From Pseudovirgaria hyperparasitica (lineage: Eukaryota; Ascomycota; Dothideomycetes; Acrospermales; Acrospermaceae), in NCBI RefSeq assembly GCF_010093815.1, contig NW_022985558.1, positions 130,640-194,639 of the forward strand: a DNA stretch of 64,000 nt. Direction: 5' to 3'. The position numbers were made by a program, and so were the translations under genes. This document shows, one piece after another, positions 23,537-34,722 of this stretch. The notes under the pieces were generated by a model. It did not search any database. It had not been told where the DNA came from and worked only from the letters and a program-made list of their open reading frames with translations. Position 1 is the first letter of the stretch, and each line of letters opens with the position of its first letter.

Positions 23537-25966
23537 ATGGACAAAGACGCGGCAAGAACCTCACAAGACGAAGCTGCAAATGGGGCCACAACAACAGCTG
23601 CATCATCAAGACCCGGAATGTCTCCCGGGGATGAAGAAAATAAATTCCAGAAGGCTATCGCAGCGTGGCGCAGTACGTACTACAACGTAAATCTACGACA
23701 CCAAAGCTGACCTGTGTTGATTAGACATCGATCTGACTACCTTGGTTCCCACCCTTGATACTGCTGCCTATGATCTGAATGCGAATCAGCGTGATACTTT
23801 GACACAACGGAAGGATCTTGCCCAAAAGACGAAGGAATTTAGGAAACTTGACGATGCCGGCAAACTGGCTGAGATCAAAGGACTACTGAAATGTATGGCC
23901 TGACCGATTCAATACAGCTTTATGGGAGACTAGCTGACTGGTCTCAGCATATCAGACGTTCATTGACCTGATCTCGAACCAATCCAAAAGCATATCAACT
24001 GCGTTCTTCCAGGTGTACACTCCCTTGTCTGAAGCCCCTGATCCATACCCACTCCTCGAAGCCTCGGTTGAATCACTAGTCACATCTATTGATACCGTTC
24101 CAAGGCTCGAGAAAGAAAATCAGGAGCTACACAAAAATGTGAAGGCTCTATCGACACAGCTTGAGGAAACGGAGGTGAAGCTACAGGAGGAACGTACCAC
24201 AAGGCAGGCTTTGGAAGAGACTCGTGATTCAGAAGTAAAGGAGATCGAGTCTACATGGTCAGCGGTCTTGGGCGAGAAACAAGACAACTGCGATGCAAAA
24301 GTAAAGAGCTTAGAAGACAAGTTAGAGAGCCAGGATAGACTCCTAAAAGAAATCAAAGCTAGCTACGAAGTCTCCCAGCGGCTTGACAGAGGCGAAGAGG
24401 CAGAGAATGAAGGTGCCCGAAGTAGTGCAACCGCCGCTGAATTGGAAGTTGTCAGCTCGGAGCTAGAGAGAACAAATCTGCGATTAGCGGACGTAGAGGC
24501 AAGGAATGAGCAGCTACGCCTGGAACTAGCCCAATCTGCTTCACAGTCACACCGTACCCGACCTGAGGCTGTTGAAGATGACCCGGTTTACCAGCGGTTG
24601 CAATCCGAGAACCAGATCTTGCTGCGCAAGCTTGGAACTACCCGCCTTGAGAAGGAGTCCGAAAACAGAAGAATTGAAGGCGAGATTAGAACACTAGAGC
24701 GAGAGATTACGACTCTCAAGAAAGATCGCGACTCTTTAAAAGATAAAGTGCAGAAGTGGGGTGACTATGAGAACGTCAAACAAGAGCTCGAGGTCCTAAA
24801 GGTACGTCAAGCCGCTGCGGGCACTTGCGTAAACTAATAAGTATCAGTCGATCGAGTTCGCCACAGGCGATGATGATGAGGAAGCTGATCTTGACACAAC
24901 ATCCGACCAGAGTGAGCAGCCAAATGGCTCCGCAAGCACGAGCAAGGGAGATACCCTGGAGCAATTACTTCTCACGCGCAACAAGAAGCTCACGAATGAG
25001 CTTACTGTGCTGCGCGTCTCACATCAGGATCTTCAGAACAGGCTCGAGACCCTGCAAGAAGAGCTTTCAAATACCAACATGGACTTGGAAAAGTCGAGGG
25101 CTCTGACCGCAACACTGGAGAACGATCTCGAAAAGGTTCAACAGGAAGCTACCAATGCCTTTGATTCTTCGGCTATGTCTGTAGCAGGGACGTATACGTC
25201 AAGGTACCCTGGCACAGCCTATGGAAGTCGACGAGGTAGGGCCTCCTCCCCAACTTCGTCTATTATCTCTGGGTTCGACAACTCAGGGCCGAAATCAACG
25301 CTCGATGCAATCCGAGCTGGAGAACCAGTAGGTGGTGGCTCTGGTATATTGCCCATGATCACTGCTCAGCGCGATCGCTTCAAGAAGAAGAATACTGAAC
25401 TAGAGTCTGAGCTTTCCAAGGCCCATCAATCAGTGTCATCGCTTCGCTCTGAGGTCGCCTCCTTACAGAAAGACAATCTGAATCTTTACGAAAAGACTCG
25501 TTATGTGTCGACATACAACCGTGGCGCGACTTCATCCTCAGCATATTCAAATGCAAATCCTTCCGCCATCCAAATGACCTCCAACACCTCGTCCGGTCTG
25601 ACTACCGACCGATATCGATCTGCTTACGAGTCTTCTATCTCGCCATTCGCAGCCTTTCGTGGACGAGAAAGCGCCCGCGCTATAAAACGTATGAGCTTAC
25701 CTGAACGGATAGTTTTCAGAATTACGCGGCTGGTATTAGCGACACGTGCGAGTCGAAACCTTTTTGCTTTCTATTGCATGGCATTACATATCCTGGTCTT
25801 TATGATGCTTTACTGGATGAGCACAGTGGAAATTGAACAACGTAGTAGTGGTTTAAGCAGCGGAACTGCTGCTGCAATGCAAGCTGTCGCAGACGGCGCC
25901 TTGTCAGGTAAGGAGGATCTGGCTGGCAAGGAGTGGCATCAAGAAAGTTTCCAAGAAGGGGGATAG
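23537..25966 (+). CDS. COY1: CASP-like Golgi membrane protein (Coy1)
   Basis: Four exons: 23537-23672, 23725-23892, 23948-24801 and 24848-25966; 758 residues in frame. An in-frame ATG 12 codons upstream (23501) is a possible alternative start. The joins give AWRNIDLTTLVPTLD and LKSYQTFIDLISNQ, hallmarks of CASP. Most of the protein (about residues 100-600) is heptad-repeat coiled coil. The CASP C-terminal block follows: ITAQRDRFKKKNTELE, SLQKDNLNLYEKTRY, LPERIVFRITRLVLA, and a single membrane anchor near the end (FAFYCMALHILVFMMLYWM). CASP/Coy1 is a golgin-like tail-anchored tether in intra-Golgi traffic. Identification is firm from domain order and the C-terminal anchor. Confidence 0.93.
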
Positions 25967-26607
25967 CAGTGAATGTTTTCTGTATAATAATGTGGATGTC
26001 CCATCTAGGATGTGAGCTCAATTTCGGGAAATTTGATCTGTGAAGACTCTTACTAGCCATCATTGTTTGTCGGCACAATTAAGTCGTATCATTAGCAAGC
26101 GCTCAGCAGCAGACTCGTGTCTTATGTACTTCCGAAGTTCGTACTGTCAGTGGTTGGGCTATGAAACGAGTGACGCTGGTATACGAATCTGAAACCCCTC
26201 AACATCCCTGCAAGGCGTAATTGAAAGCTATTGGACCAAAATAGTAGAATGGTCATCCGATCCAATGGGGGGCGTTTGAGAATGTAAATATTGCCAGTTA
26301 GCCGACCATTCATTGTCAATGTACAAATATCGCGAACAATGCGTGTAGCGAAAAAACACGAAAGAACTCATTGGTCACGCTATTAATGATTTCATTTGTT
26401 CATGTATATTACTATCATTCGATGCGTAGCATCGTCCAACGAGCATTCAATGGCGATACAACAATGAATGCCACCCAAGTACAACCACAGCCAGAGCTCC
26501 ATTATATGGCAACGCCTTTCAACGCCCCCGCGCCATACTATGCATCATCAAGATAAAAGAATATATCGACAGTCAGAACCAAATTCTCCCTTTCCCACAC
26601 TTCCCAC
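25967..26607. other. intergenic region between convergent genes
   Basis: About 640 bases between the CASP stop and the DUF3455 gene stop. A 57-codon open frame from about 26386 to 26556 (+) ends in a Pro-rich tail but has no homology I recognise, so it is not called. Confidence 0.45.
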
Positions 26608-27388
26608 TCAGTGGTAGAAGTAGTAATTTGCCGCATATTGGACCTGAAACGTCGCAGCTTGTCCGTCACATGTCTTGGGTGCAACACCACCCGCGGTATC
26701 TACACGGTACACCTCCTTGTAATTACCCTCCACCGCCGTTAGTCGCAGCCACGGCACGCTGCCGAGGCCATTGTATCCCTTTGCTGCGTCCCCTGGCGCA
26801 GGCGTCTTGACCGCGTTCTTGCCGTCGCACATGACGGTGCCAAACTCGTGGTTTGCGGTGTCGAGGTTGAAGAAAGGTGTTGTGAGGCTAGTGAAGAGAT
26901 GGTGGCCGCTCATGAGCATGTCAACGTTGTCGGCAGCGCGAGTGGAGACGGGGACTGGGAGGGAGAGTGCCACACGAGGGAGCCAGTGGATTAGATTCGA
27001 GGATTGAGCCGCGGCGCAGGTCATGTTGAACAATGTGGCGATGGCGCCGCCGGCTTTTGGCGCAGAGGATGGGTTTGATGTATCGCATGTGTAGTTCTGG
27101 GTGCCACGACCTAGGGCGACATGGGCGAGTGTAAGGCCTTCTGAAGGGGGACCGAGGGCTTCAAAGCCTGTGGGAAATTGATTAACTATGCGTAGAGGAA
27201 AAAGAGAGACGGGACTAACCTTGAGGTAATTGTGCTTGTGAAGGATCACACACAGCCATACCAGTGCGTAAAGCGTCAGAGCCGCGCCGGGCGATTGAGT
27301 CCAGCCAGTTCAAGTTGAAGCTTCCACCAGGGAGAGCAGCAACGAGAGGAATAGCAGCAACAAGGGTGAGGATACTCGAGCAGCGCAT
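26608..27388 (-). CDS. secreted DUF3455-family protein
   Basis: Two exons, 27388-27220 and 27167-26608, 242 residues. The join gives QLPQGFEALGPP, a classic start of the DUF3455 domain. A signal peptide covers about residues 1-19 (hydrophobic core ILTLVAAIPLVAA). Domain signatures are HVALGRGTQNYTC, AGGAIATLFNMTC, VPWLRLTA, YRVDTAGGVAP and a C-terminal AANYYFYH. The family is common among secreted fungal proteins and is sometimes misnamed malate dehydrogenase in databases; its activity is unknown. Cysteines at about 46, 84, 102 and two later could form disulfides. The product is probably extracellular or wall-associated. Confidence 0.9.
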
Positions 27389-27989
27389 GATGTAGAGCGT
27401 CAAATACTGTCGGATATCTGGAGAAGAAGGTTGATCAAAAGGGAAGCAAGGAGAGTAAATAGAAAACAAGAAACCCCAAAGCAAACGCGCAATCAATGCA
27501 ACAGGAATGATGAATGTATGACACTGCAATCGAAGCGGTCGGAACAATTCCTTATATGTTTTCTCCTCTGCTCCACAAGATCAAGGTTGCCAAACGAGGT
27601 CCGTCCAGAAATCCAGTTTTTCCCCAGCGCGTACGGATGGCAAAAATAACCAGCCGCGCACAAGCCAATCAACGCGCTTGCCGGGCTAAAGCGCTAGTGT
27701 CACCCCCTGATGCTTCTGCCAGGATTATGAGGCCAAGCTCATTAGCTCCCGTAGCTAGCGCACGGCAATCTGACCCAAAAATAGCAATGCTGAGAGATAC
27801 ACAATCTGTGAGCTGTGATAGGTCAAGGATGCCAGAGTTCGACTGGTAGAGATCGGGTGGGTGCTTTGACAACGGGAATGCAAGGATCGAGTGGAACCAA
27901 TGCCCATGTGCGTTCTGCGTTCTGGTCATCTTCTTCGACGCGCCGTGTGGCTGGTGAGCAGGGTGGGCTAAGAAGCATACGGTCCGTAG

Positions 27990-28498
27990 GGTTGCGCAAT
28001 GTGTTGTCGATGTCTTGGCTAATGATATTTTGTGCTCATGAGCCGTGAGGTTGTTGACAATCTGAGTCCAGTCGTTCTTCGTGGCGGTAAATGCCGAGTA
28101 CGGCTCGGCAATGGATGAAAAGTTCCGGACCGGGGAGTTCAGTGCGCATAATAACTTTCTCCGTCACGCTTCCTCAAGGAAGATTGTTTAATAGTCCTCT
28201 GAAGACCATATTTGGTATCCCATATTCGTACTCGTCTAGAGACCTACGTCAAAAAGACACTAGCTTGGACACCGGTCTCAAGGCTCATCGCGCTATTGCA
28301 GATTTCGCGCCGTGAAAAGGCATTGACAGTTTGACACCATGGTTTCCACGGGCCAAGCCGCCGAACACGTCTTCGAGGGCTTCTATGAGCCGCACGCGCT
28401 GGCACCGTGCCACCATGCGATTCTGCGTTGTCGAAGACCCACACGCAAGCCGAAGTCGCCAGCACGACGACGACCATGATAAAGACCGCTAATTGCAC
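27990..28498 (-). pseudogene. possible degraded protein-coding fragment
   Basis: On the minus strand, protein-like sequence appears in pieces across different frames. One frame starts near 28498 with a hydrophobic stretch (VFIMVVVVLATSACVWVF). The next frame reads RLIEALEDVFGGLARG and KLSMPFHGAKSAIAR before a stop. Further on, YGIPNMVFRGLLNNLPEEA meets a TGA, then SPVRNFSSIAEPYSAF and KNDWTQIVNNLTAHEHK continue in the same frame. This looks like one gene broken by frameshifts and a stop, but I do not recognise the family and chance frames remain possible. Confidence 0.25.
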
Positions 28499-29649
28499 TA
28501 CCTAAGAGGATATATTAGCATTCAATAGATGTCCATTATTCAGCCCATGGATGAGATCGTCCAATCGCTGCCGTGGATCACGGTTCCCTTGTACCCGCTA
28601 AGTCAAACTAAGAAAGCAATCTCGATGAGCGCTTCAATGAAGGTTCTGATTGGACGGACGCTTCGGATGTTTCACGACATATCCGCAACGACTCTTCACT
28701 CGATAGGAGCTTCACAGAAACAAGGTGGACGTGGTGGTGGGTTGCGCAATACTTATGCGGTGACCATGTTAATATGCGGCTGATAGTAAGAGATTGCGTG
28801 GTTCCTTTTGTCGCGTGCACAATCTATCAATGGATTATGCTGGCCTGTTCAAACGTCGTCATTCGTAGCGTTACTAATGGTGAAGCAAGCTGTACGTGGG
28901 AAGCTACTGAATTCGTGATATCTGCAAGATCCTAGTGTCCAAATTTGAAGTTCATATCGTGCTCGAGCATAAATGGATCCCGAGTTCTGTTCATGACATG
29001 TCGTATCACTTGTGCTAATGACATGGAAAAAGCAATAACTATATTAGCCTTGTTGGATAGGTCCACAATTTTCAAGTTACTAGTCAAAGCACGTCTGGCA
29101 GGCATGACAGTGTTGGAAAAACAACTTGGGAACCGTCGCTGTGCCCAGCATACGTCGAGGCAAATGGCTATAGATTATTCGCATGCGAGCAGAGCCAATA
29201 ACAGCACTCTTGCATTCACTTTCTTCATCAATTCCCATTTTCACGCATTGGCATATAAAGCCGCCGATCTATCATTTATACTCCCGGAGTCCCGGATATG
29301 CTCTGGTCAGGTTTCAAAGAGTCGTGATAGAAGAGGTCATATGCACAAAGTGAATCGGAGAAGGCCATGTGCTGCTGTGGTTTGTAGCACAGGATTCCAA
29401 CTCATCATGTACGTCCATTCTTTGACATTCGTGGGCATACAAAGCCCTGACTGCCCTGCACATGAAGAGCCTTGTTCTTGTAGTGATCATTGTTGTTGCT
29501 TTATAAGCCCCTTGTAGACCTTACACCTGCATCAGGCTGTACTTTGCATAGTATTGGATATATGCTAGATCTATATAACATTTCATAGGTTCTTTGAAGA
29601 GATGCATTCGGCTGTGCTTCAGCTCCTCAAACTTATCGTCCAACACGTT

Positions 29650-30190
29650 TTCGAGACGGTGGCGTATCCGTATGCTGAATAGTGGATTTAAGATCAAGGA
29701 CGATGAGTACTTCATGGAACGCTATGTGTCTTTCGTCGGTACGTAGAGAACAACGACAGCAGAGGCCTACTTGCAGATCCTACTCACTCACGACCAACTT
29801 TATACACAAATTGAAAGCTTCGATGAGAGCGATCTTTGGGATGTGCCACTCGCATCGGGGCAGGCTTTTCGATCACAATTTCTTGTGCAAATTGGATGAG
29901 ACTCGCCTGTGTTCATCTGGCCATCAAAATCGTATCACGATCCAATGAGCATGAACAGTCTTGATCTCGCGTCGAGACTCATCCAATACCTGCCTGGTGG
30001 AGATCTTCCTGTCTCTTATCTACCAATGATCATGCCTCTCATATTCTGTCGTCTTTTGTCTCACGCCATCGATGAACAATGCAATTTTCGGGCCTCTCCT
30101 AATCGTGTCCACCGCTTGGGAGTTATGGCAATCATCACCGCTACGAGAGATCCTGTCTGTACGCTGGAACGCGAGAGAAGTATGTATTGA
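29650..30190 (+). pseudogene. possible degraded coding fragment with in-frame stops
   Basis: One plus-strand frame reads protein-like for about 180 codons but is cut by two stops: GFKIKDDEYFMERYVSFVG then TAG near 29745; AEAYLQILLTHDQLYTQIES and WDVPLASGQAFRSQFLVQIG then TGA near 29898; then SPVFIWPSKSYHDPMSMNSL and SRLIQYLPGGDLPVSYLP. No intron of usable size removes the stops. The amino-acid composition looks coding rather than random. Family not recognised. Confidence 0.3.
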
Positions 30191-30430
30191 GCGGCCGGTA
30201 TGAACGAGGAGACAAGTAGAGAGGCATTATGCCGGGCGTGATTGCCGTTGAGAAAAGTCGAGTTTATCAGCATGGACGAGACGCTCATATCTGGGAGCGA
30301 TCGAGCTGGACGTCAGGTAGGACAGGGCAATCAGTCAATGAGAGCGGCAGCAGCAAGAACAACGACGAAAGAGCAATGAACCCAAGCCGAAATCAAACCG
30401 AAAAATGGGCGCTCAAAATTCAAAACAAAA

Positions 30431-30552
30431 GCTCATGCCCGGAATCGAACCGGAGATCATGCGCCTCTGCGCCCCTGCAGATACTTAGCTCCTTCATCTG
30501 GTGCTTTTCTTCAGTGGTAGGTCAGGTCATTAACCAACTAGACTATTCTCCC
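30431..30552 (-). pseudogene. tRNA-like relic with intact A and B boxes
   Basis: On the minus strand from about 30552: A box TAGTCTAGTTGG and D-arm much like the tRNA-Met gene at 2827-2933, then about 50 extra bases, then a B box GGTTCGATTCC inside a T-arm TCCGG/CCGGG. The 3' arm continues CATGAGC and a T run, as at a pol III end. But the 5' arm GGGAGAA does not pair with CATGAGC and no anticodon arm with T33 can be placed. I take it as a tRNA pseudogene or fused halves of two tRNAs. Confidence 0.5.
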
Positions 30553-30785
30553 ACTGGGGCTTGCATTCTTCGGTGAATAGAAAACTTATAAAGGATGTGT
30601 GTGGAACGCTACAGCCAATGAACAGAAGTCCTGAAGACGAACACAATGTACACTCGAATATGTTAAGTGAAGTACGTAGGGGTATCTGATCCACAACAAA
30701 ATGAAAACGCTAAAATCCTCAAATTAGCTCCTGGCAATGGTCCAACGCAGTGAACAGACAATGGCCATCCTTCGCTAAAACACGT

Positions 30786-32666
30786 TCATCCGATCATATT
30801 ACTCCAAGTGCTGCGCAAAGAGCCAAATATGCGTCGCCCAAAATCTCCAATTTTTGCACCAAAAACTGCTGCAGGCTTGGTCGCAAGCTGTGCTTCAAGG
30901 TCTATGATCTGCTCTAGATGCCTCTGCTGATTCGAAGCAAAGAATTTATTTCGAGCGCTCGAGTTTGATAACTCGACTTGGGTTTGCAGCAACGAGATCT
31001 GTAGGCTTTCAAGTTGAACCCTTAGCTTTCTCTCTCTTTCTTTGCCTCTTTCATCGTTCATAGTAAGAATCCCTTCTAGCTTTGTATTGATGGTCTCCTG
31101 AGTAACGAGCTTTGCCTTCAGGCCTGCCATATCGGACTCATGGCGTGCAACTATCGGATCCCATTCTTCGCGGAGCTTGTAAGTGATATCGCGCTCGTTC
31201 ATGAGTTGTTGTCGAAGTGATATAATCTCCTCGAGGAGCATCGTTTCGGTGCGGAAATCAGTCCCAATAGCCGTCCCTAGTGAGAGCTTTTGAAACTGCA
31301 GTGGTTGGGGAAGATCTTCGATGGCATCAGAGTTCACACTGTCACGTCTGCCTAATGATATGTTGTCGTCTTCGGTGTATGCAGCCGAAAAGCGTTCGTC
31401 ACGGGGACGAGCACGAGCCCGAGTGCTGCCACCAAGTATGTTGTCCTGGGCGAGACTACGTAGCGTTTCTATTTCTGATATCAGTTCTCTTCGTCTTTGT
31501 AACTCGGCTTCTATCTGCTTCTTTAGGCGATTCGTGGATGCTTCGTATGCCAGAGATTGGGCATGGTAGTGTTCACGCTGACGAACGGCTTCATTCTCCG
31601 CATCGTGTGCCGTTACTAAGCTTTGACGAAGCTGTTCTGATTTACGAAGTTCAGTCGCTAGCCTTGCTTCGAGCGCACTGATCCGAGCCACAAGGCTGTA
31701 TTCACTATTACCTACTTTTTCCAGATCCTCTCTTAGCTGTTTAGTGTTTCTGCTTTCACTGTCGAGCTGTGCTGTAAGACGATCGATCTTGTTGACCAGC
31801 GTAAGATTCTTCGCGGCTTTCTCCGTCATCTCACTCTCGTATTTCTTCAAGACCACCGACTTGTCTGCAATGTCGGCCTGTAGTGCTTCGATCAGATGGT
31901 CTTGGCTGGTTTGAAGATCCTCGACAGCGGCCCGCCCTTGTTGTAGGACTTGTTGATACTCTCGGGCAGATTCGCGTTCTTGTGCAAGTTCGGCATTGAA
32001 CTCAGCTTTTTGGTATTCTAGGAATGTTCGCAGCTCCTCTGCATCACGTGCACGCTCAGCGTAGGCAATTTCGAGTTGATTGATACGCGTTTTGAGGTTT
32101 TCGTTGTCTACTTCTGCTTGCTGCAATCCTTGCTCGTGTCCAAGTCTTCCTGGCGGAGTGGAGAGGCGGAAGAACATGTGACGGTCTATTTCATGAATCT
32201 CGGATACAGTGCTTTCGGAGCTGTCCGAGAGCGCAAGATGCACAGGCTCGCTCGAGGAGTAGACGATTTCTTGCAAGCGACTCTTTTCATGTCGCTCAGC
32301 AGCGAGCTTCCCGATCAGCCGGAGATTCTCAGTGCGCAGTCTTTGGCTATCTTCGTAATTGCGAGCCTCTTCGTATACTTTGCGTTTCCACTTGGCGACG
32401 ACCTCGACCTTCTGATTTGAATGAACAGATGGACAAAGGCATAGTTTGGCTAGTTTTGATAGGGCTATGGCGGAGTCGCATGGGGAGAATGCCATCATGT
32501 TATTGATCATGATGCGGATCTGTACAAGATCCGAGTCGGGTATCTTGTACTGGCATCGAGCATTCCAGCGCGAGACTGAGCGCCCGACACAGCAAAGGAC
32601 GCCTTCGCCATCTTGGTGAGAGTTGAGGTTGAGAGTCTGGTAGGGATCCCAAATTTGGCGCGTCAT
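30786..32666 (-). CDS. coiled-coil protein of unknown function
   Basis: Single exon, 626 residues. Residues 1-95 form a compact-looking region with several cysteines (LCCVGRS, ARCQYKI, LCLCPSVH), followed from about residue 95 to 590 by nearly continuous heptad repeats rich in Glu, Arg, Leu and Gln. The stretch around 415-470 (STRARARPRDERFSAAY onward) breaks the coil. The C-terminus ends with GDFGRRIFGSLRSTW. There is no transmembrane segment. The N-terminal region could be a small globular interaction domain recognising ubiquitin-like or nuclear partners, but that is speculation. I do not recognise the protein by name; a structural or tethering role is the general expectation for this architecture. 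Confidence 0.75.
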   Translation of the reverse strand: MTRQIWDPYQTLNLNSHQDGEGVLCCVGRSVSRWNARCQYKIPDSDLVQIRIMINNMMAFSPCDSAIALSKLAKLCLCPSVHSNQKVEVVAKWKRKVYEEARNYEDSQRLRTENLRLIGKLAAERHEKSRLQEIVYSSSEPVHLALSDSSESTVSEIHEIDRHMFFRLSTPPGRLGHEQGLQQAEVDNENLKTRINQLEIAYAERARDAEELRTFLEYQKAEFNAELAQERESAREYQQVLQQGRAAVEDLQTSQDHLIEALQADIADKSVVLKKYESEMTEKAAKNLTLVNKIDRLTAQLDSESRNTKQLREDLEKVGNSEYSLVARISALEARLATELRKSEQLRQSLVTAHDAENEAVRQREHYHAQSLAYEASTNRLKKQIEAELQRRRELISEIETLRSLAQDNILGGSTRARARPRDERFSAAYTEDDNISLGRRDSVNSDAIEDLPQPLQFQKLSLGTAIGTDFRTETMLLEEIISLRQQLMNERDITYKLREEWDPIVARHESDMAGLKAKLVTQETINTKLEGILTMNDERGKERERKLRVQLESLQISLLQTQVELSNSSARNKFFASNQQRHLEQIIDLEAQLATKPAAVFGAKIGDFGRRIFGSLRSTWSNMIG

Positions 32667-33680
32667 CGCATCAGTTCAGGAAAAAATGAAGTCTTCGGTG
32701 CGAGCATAGGGATGGGATACTGGGACGGCAGATGATTAAGGGAACTATTGGCGGTCCACATAAGGAGATATAAAAGCCCACTCAAAAGGGGAAAAACGCG
32801 GCCGTAAGTCAAGTGAAAGTACCATTATGCGTCTATAGAGACAGGTCAACAAACTCAAATATAAGTCGATCGCGAAGCTTAGAAGGATCTTCGGCAAGTC
32901 GCCTAGGATGCGAATCTTTGCGATTGGCTAACAACGAGATCACAGCCCAGTTGAATGCATGATTGCATTTGATGGTTTTGAGGTTTCAGCCCCAGGGCCT
33001 ATCGAGGTAATTGTCAAAAAAGGACTCGCCTCGTCATAGCATGAAGTATGCAGTCAGGCCTGAGAACCTTAATCAGTCAGGGTCGCGTCTTCGCTCAGGC
33101 TCTTCATCTAGGGAGGGCAGAAGAGACCAAAAATGTTTACGCTCGTGTCTTATCTTGGAAATCTATCCGTATTCCTCGTAATGCTCGTGACGCCGCAACA
33201 ATACGAGTAGCCAGCATGGTTAGCCAAGTGTTTGTCGAATGACCATCACGCTGGAGCGAGCAAAACAACATAAGACTTTTCGTGTTGATCTGGTAACGTA
33301 TAAATATACATATGACAGCTCCGTCGAGCTGGAAATTAGGACGAAAATGTTCTTCGAAGCCTGTGAGCGATGATAGAATAATCACGTCGTTTGTCTCAGG
33401 ATGAGGTCTCATACAGACTTCCAACGCCTTGGCGCGCTAGACAAAACTGCGCTCAACCCAGAGTGGATAATAGCTTAACTCACGTCAATGCATCCATTCC
33501 ATCAAAGATCGTTGACATCAACTCAAACCTGTTGCATCCAGGTGTGTCCCGCACACAAACGCCCCAAATTGCAGTCAGCTCGCAGCCTCCAGGATAATCA
33601 CTACGCGCAATATACAACAGAACCTGAAGACACCTACACAATTACCTTCCGCTAACTCACTGTACATTACCGGAGCTGCT
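32667..33680. other. intergenic region between divergent genes
   Basis: About 1 kb separating the coiled-coil gene (minus) and SAP18 (plus). It must hold both promoters. Frames of up to 95 codons are present without recognisable motifs. No repeat or RNA gene is seen. Confidence 0.45.
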
Positions 33681-34722
33681 ATGGCCGCACCTCCTTCGAA
33701 AGTAGACCGCCAGACTACCACGCCCTTTCTGCTGAAACTGTTTTATCGTACAGGCGCTTTTCACCGGTAAGCATGATATCCGTCGTTGTAGCGTAGTCGA
33801 TTCCTCCAAATCTGCCAACGGGCGCTCAGACTAGTCGTACCTTGTGACCACCAAGCTCTCGAAACAAGTTGAAGCTCGCCTTGACTATTGAAAGCGCAGG
33901 GCTTGATGCACTTACTTGGTACAATCGTCCTCACAAGCGTCGTCCCCATCTCCATCGAGCAAGCATCGTTACGCACAGATCGCCACGCCTCAGCCTCATA
34001 CAGAACAGGCACGGCCAGAGATACTCTGCTGACTTTACATGTACAGGAACGATGAATTCTCCCCCCAATCACATCCGATAAACCAGCATTTACAGATCTA
34101 CACGTGGCCAAACTGTACTCTCAAAGAGCTGTCGCATCTCCTCGTATCTGCCTTGCCGAATGTCTTGCCTTCACCGGCGATCGGTACACGTCTCGCCTTT
34201 CGCCTAGTATTTCCTGATACCAAGAACACCTCGGGACCACCTAGATACATGAGCAAAGATCTTGGCAGCATAGTTGTCAATGCTGAGCCCGACCCGCAAG
34301 CAAAAAATGCTCCGATGGGCGACCTCGGAGGTGATGCCGAGAAAACGCTACAAGATGCACGTTTTGTTATAGGGGACTATGTATGTTGCGCAATATTTCC
34401 ACCATTAGCGAATGGTGACGTCGCCGGACCGCCTCCACCACAAGCACCTGGTTATGGAGGTATGGGATATGGCGGACGAGGCGGGAGACCACCTCCGCGA
34501 GAGAACGGATTCGGGAGGGGTCGAGACTTCCGGCCAAGAGATCCCGACGGCTTGCCCTCCGGTGAATGGAGGCGAGGAGACATACCACCCCCTGCCCCAG
34601 CAGGCTATGGTGGGGGAGGTAGGCGTGGCAATGGCCGCTACGAAAACGACCGAGAGTATCGTGGAGGATATGGGGGTGGTGGCTATGGTCGAGCTAGAGG
34701 CCGAGGCCGCGGTGGCTACTGA
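33681..34722 (+). CDS. SAP18: SAP18-like Sin3-associated/ASAP complex protein
   Basis: Two exons, 33681-33766 and 34047-34722, separated by an unusually long 280-nt intron (donor GTAAGC, acceptor TACAG); 253 residues. The join gives FYRTGAFHRNDEFS, and the ubiquitin-like SAP18 fold follows: LQIYTWPNCTLKELSHLLV, TRLAFRLVFPD, MSKDLGSIVV, and FVIGDYVCCAIFPP. SAP18 works with Sin3 histone deacetylase and in the ASAP/PSAP splicing-linked complexes. From about residue 150 the protein has an RGG/GYGG-rich tail (GGYGRARGRGRGGY at the end), typical of RNA-binding regions. Nuclear location is inferred. Confidence 0.92.

Larger units (their letters stand above)
27389..30785. other. gene-poor block with degraded fragments
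   Basis: About 3.4 kb without an intact recognisable gene. It contains two stretches that look like decayed coding sequence and a tRNA-like relic, each listed. A 190-codon open frame at 28945-29517 (+) begins at a TTG, has no recognisable motif and is not called. Confidence 0.45.

Noticed and set aside
26386-26556. 57-codon frame ending in a Pro-rich tail
   Set aside because: Too short and motif-free to support, and no upstream exon could be found to join to it.
28945-29517. 190-codon plus-strand open frame in the gene-poor block
   Set aside because: It begins with TTG rather than ATG, has no recognisable motif, and its composition (many Ser, Cys, His, Arg) looks like random translation.
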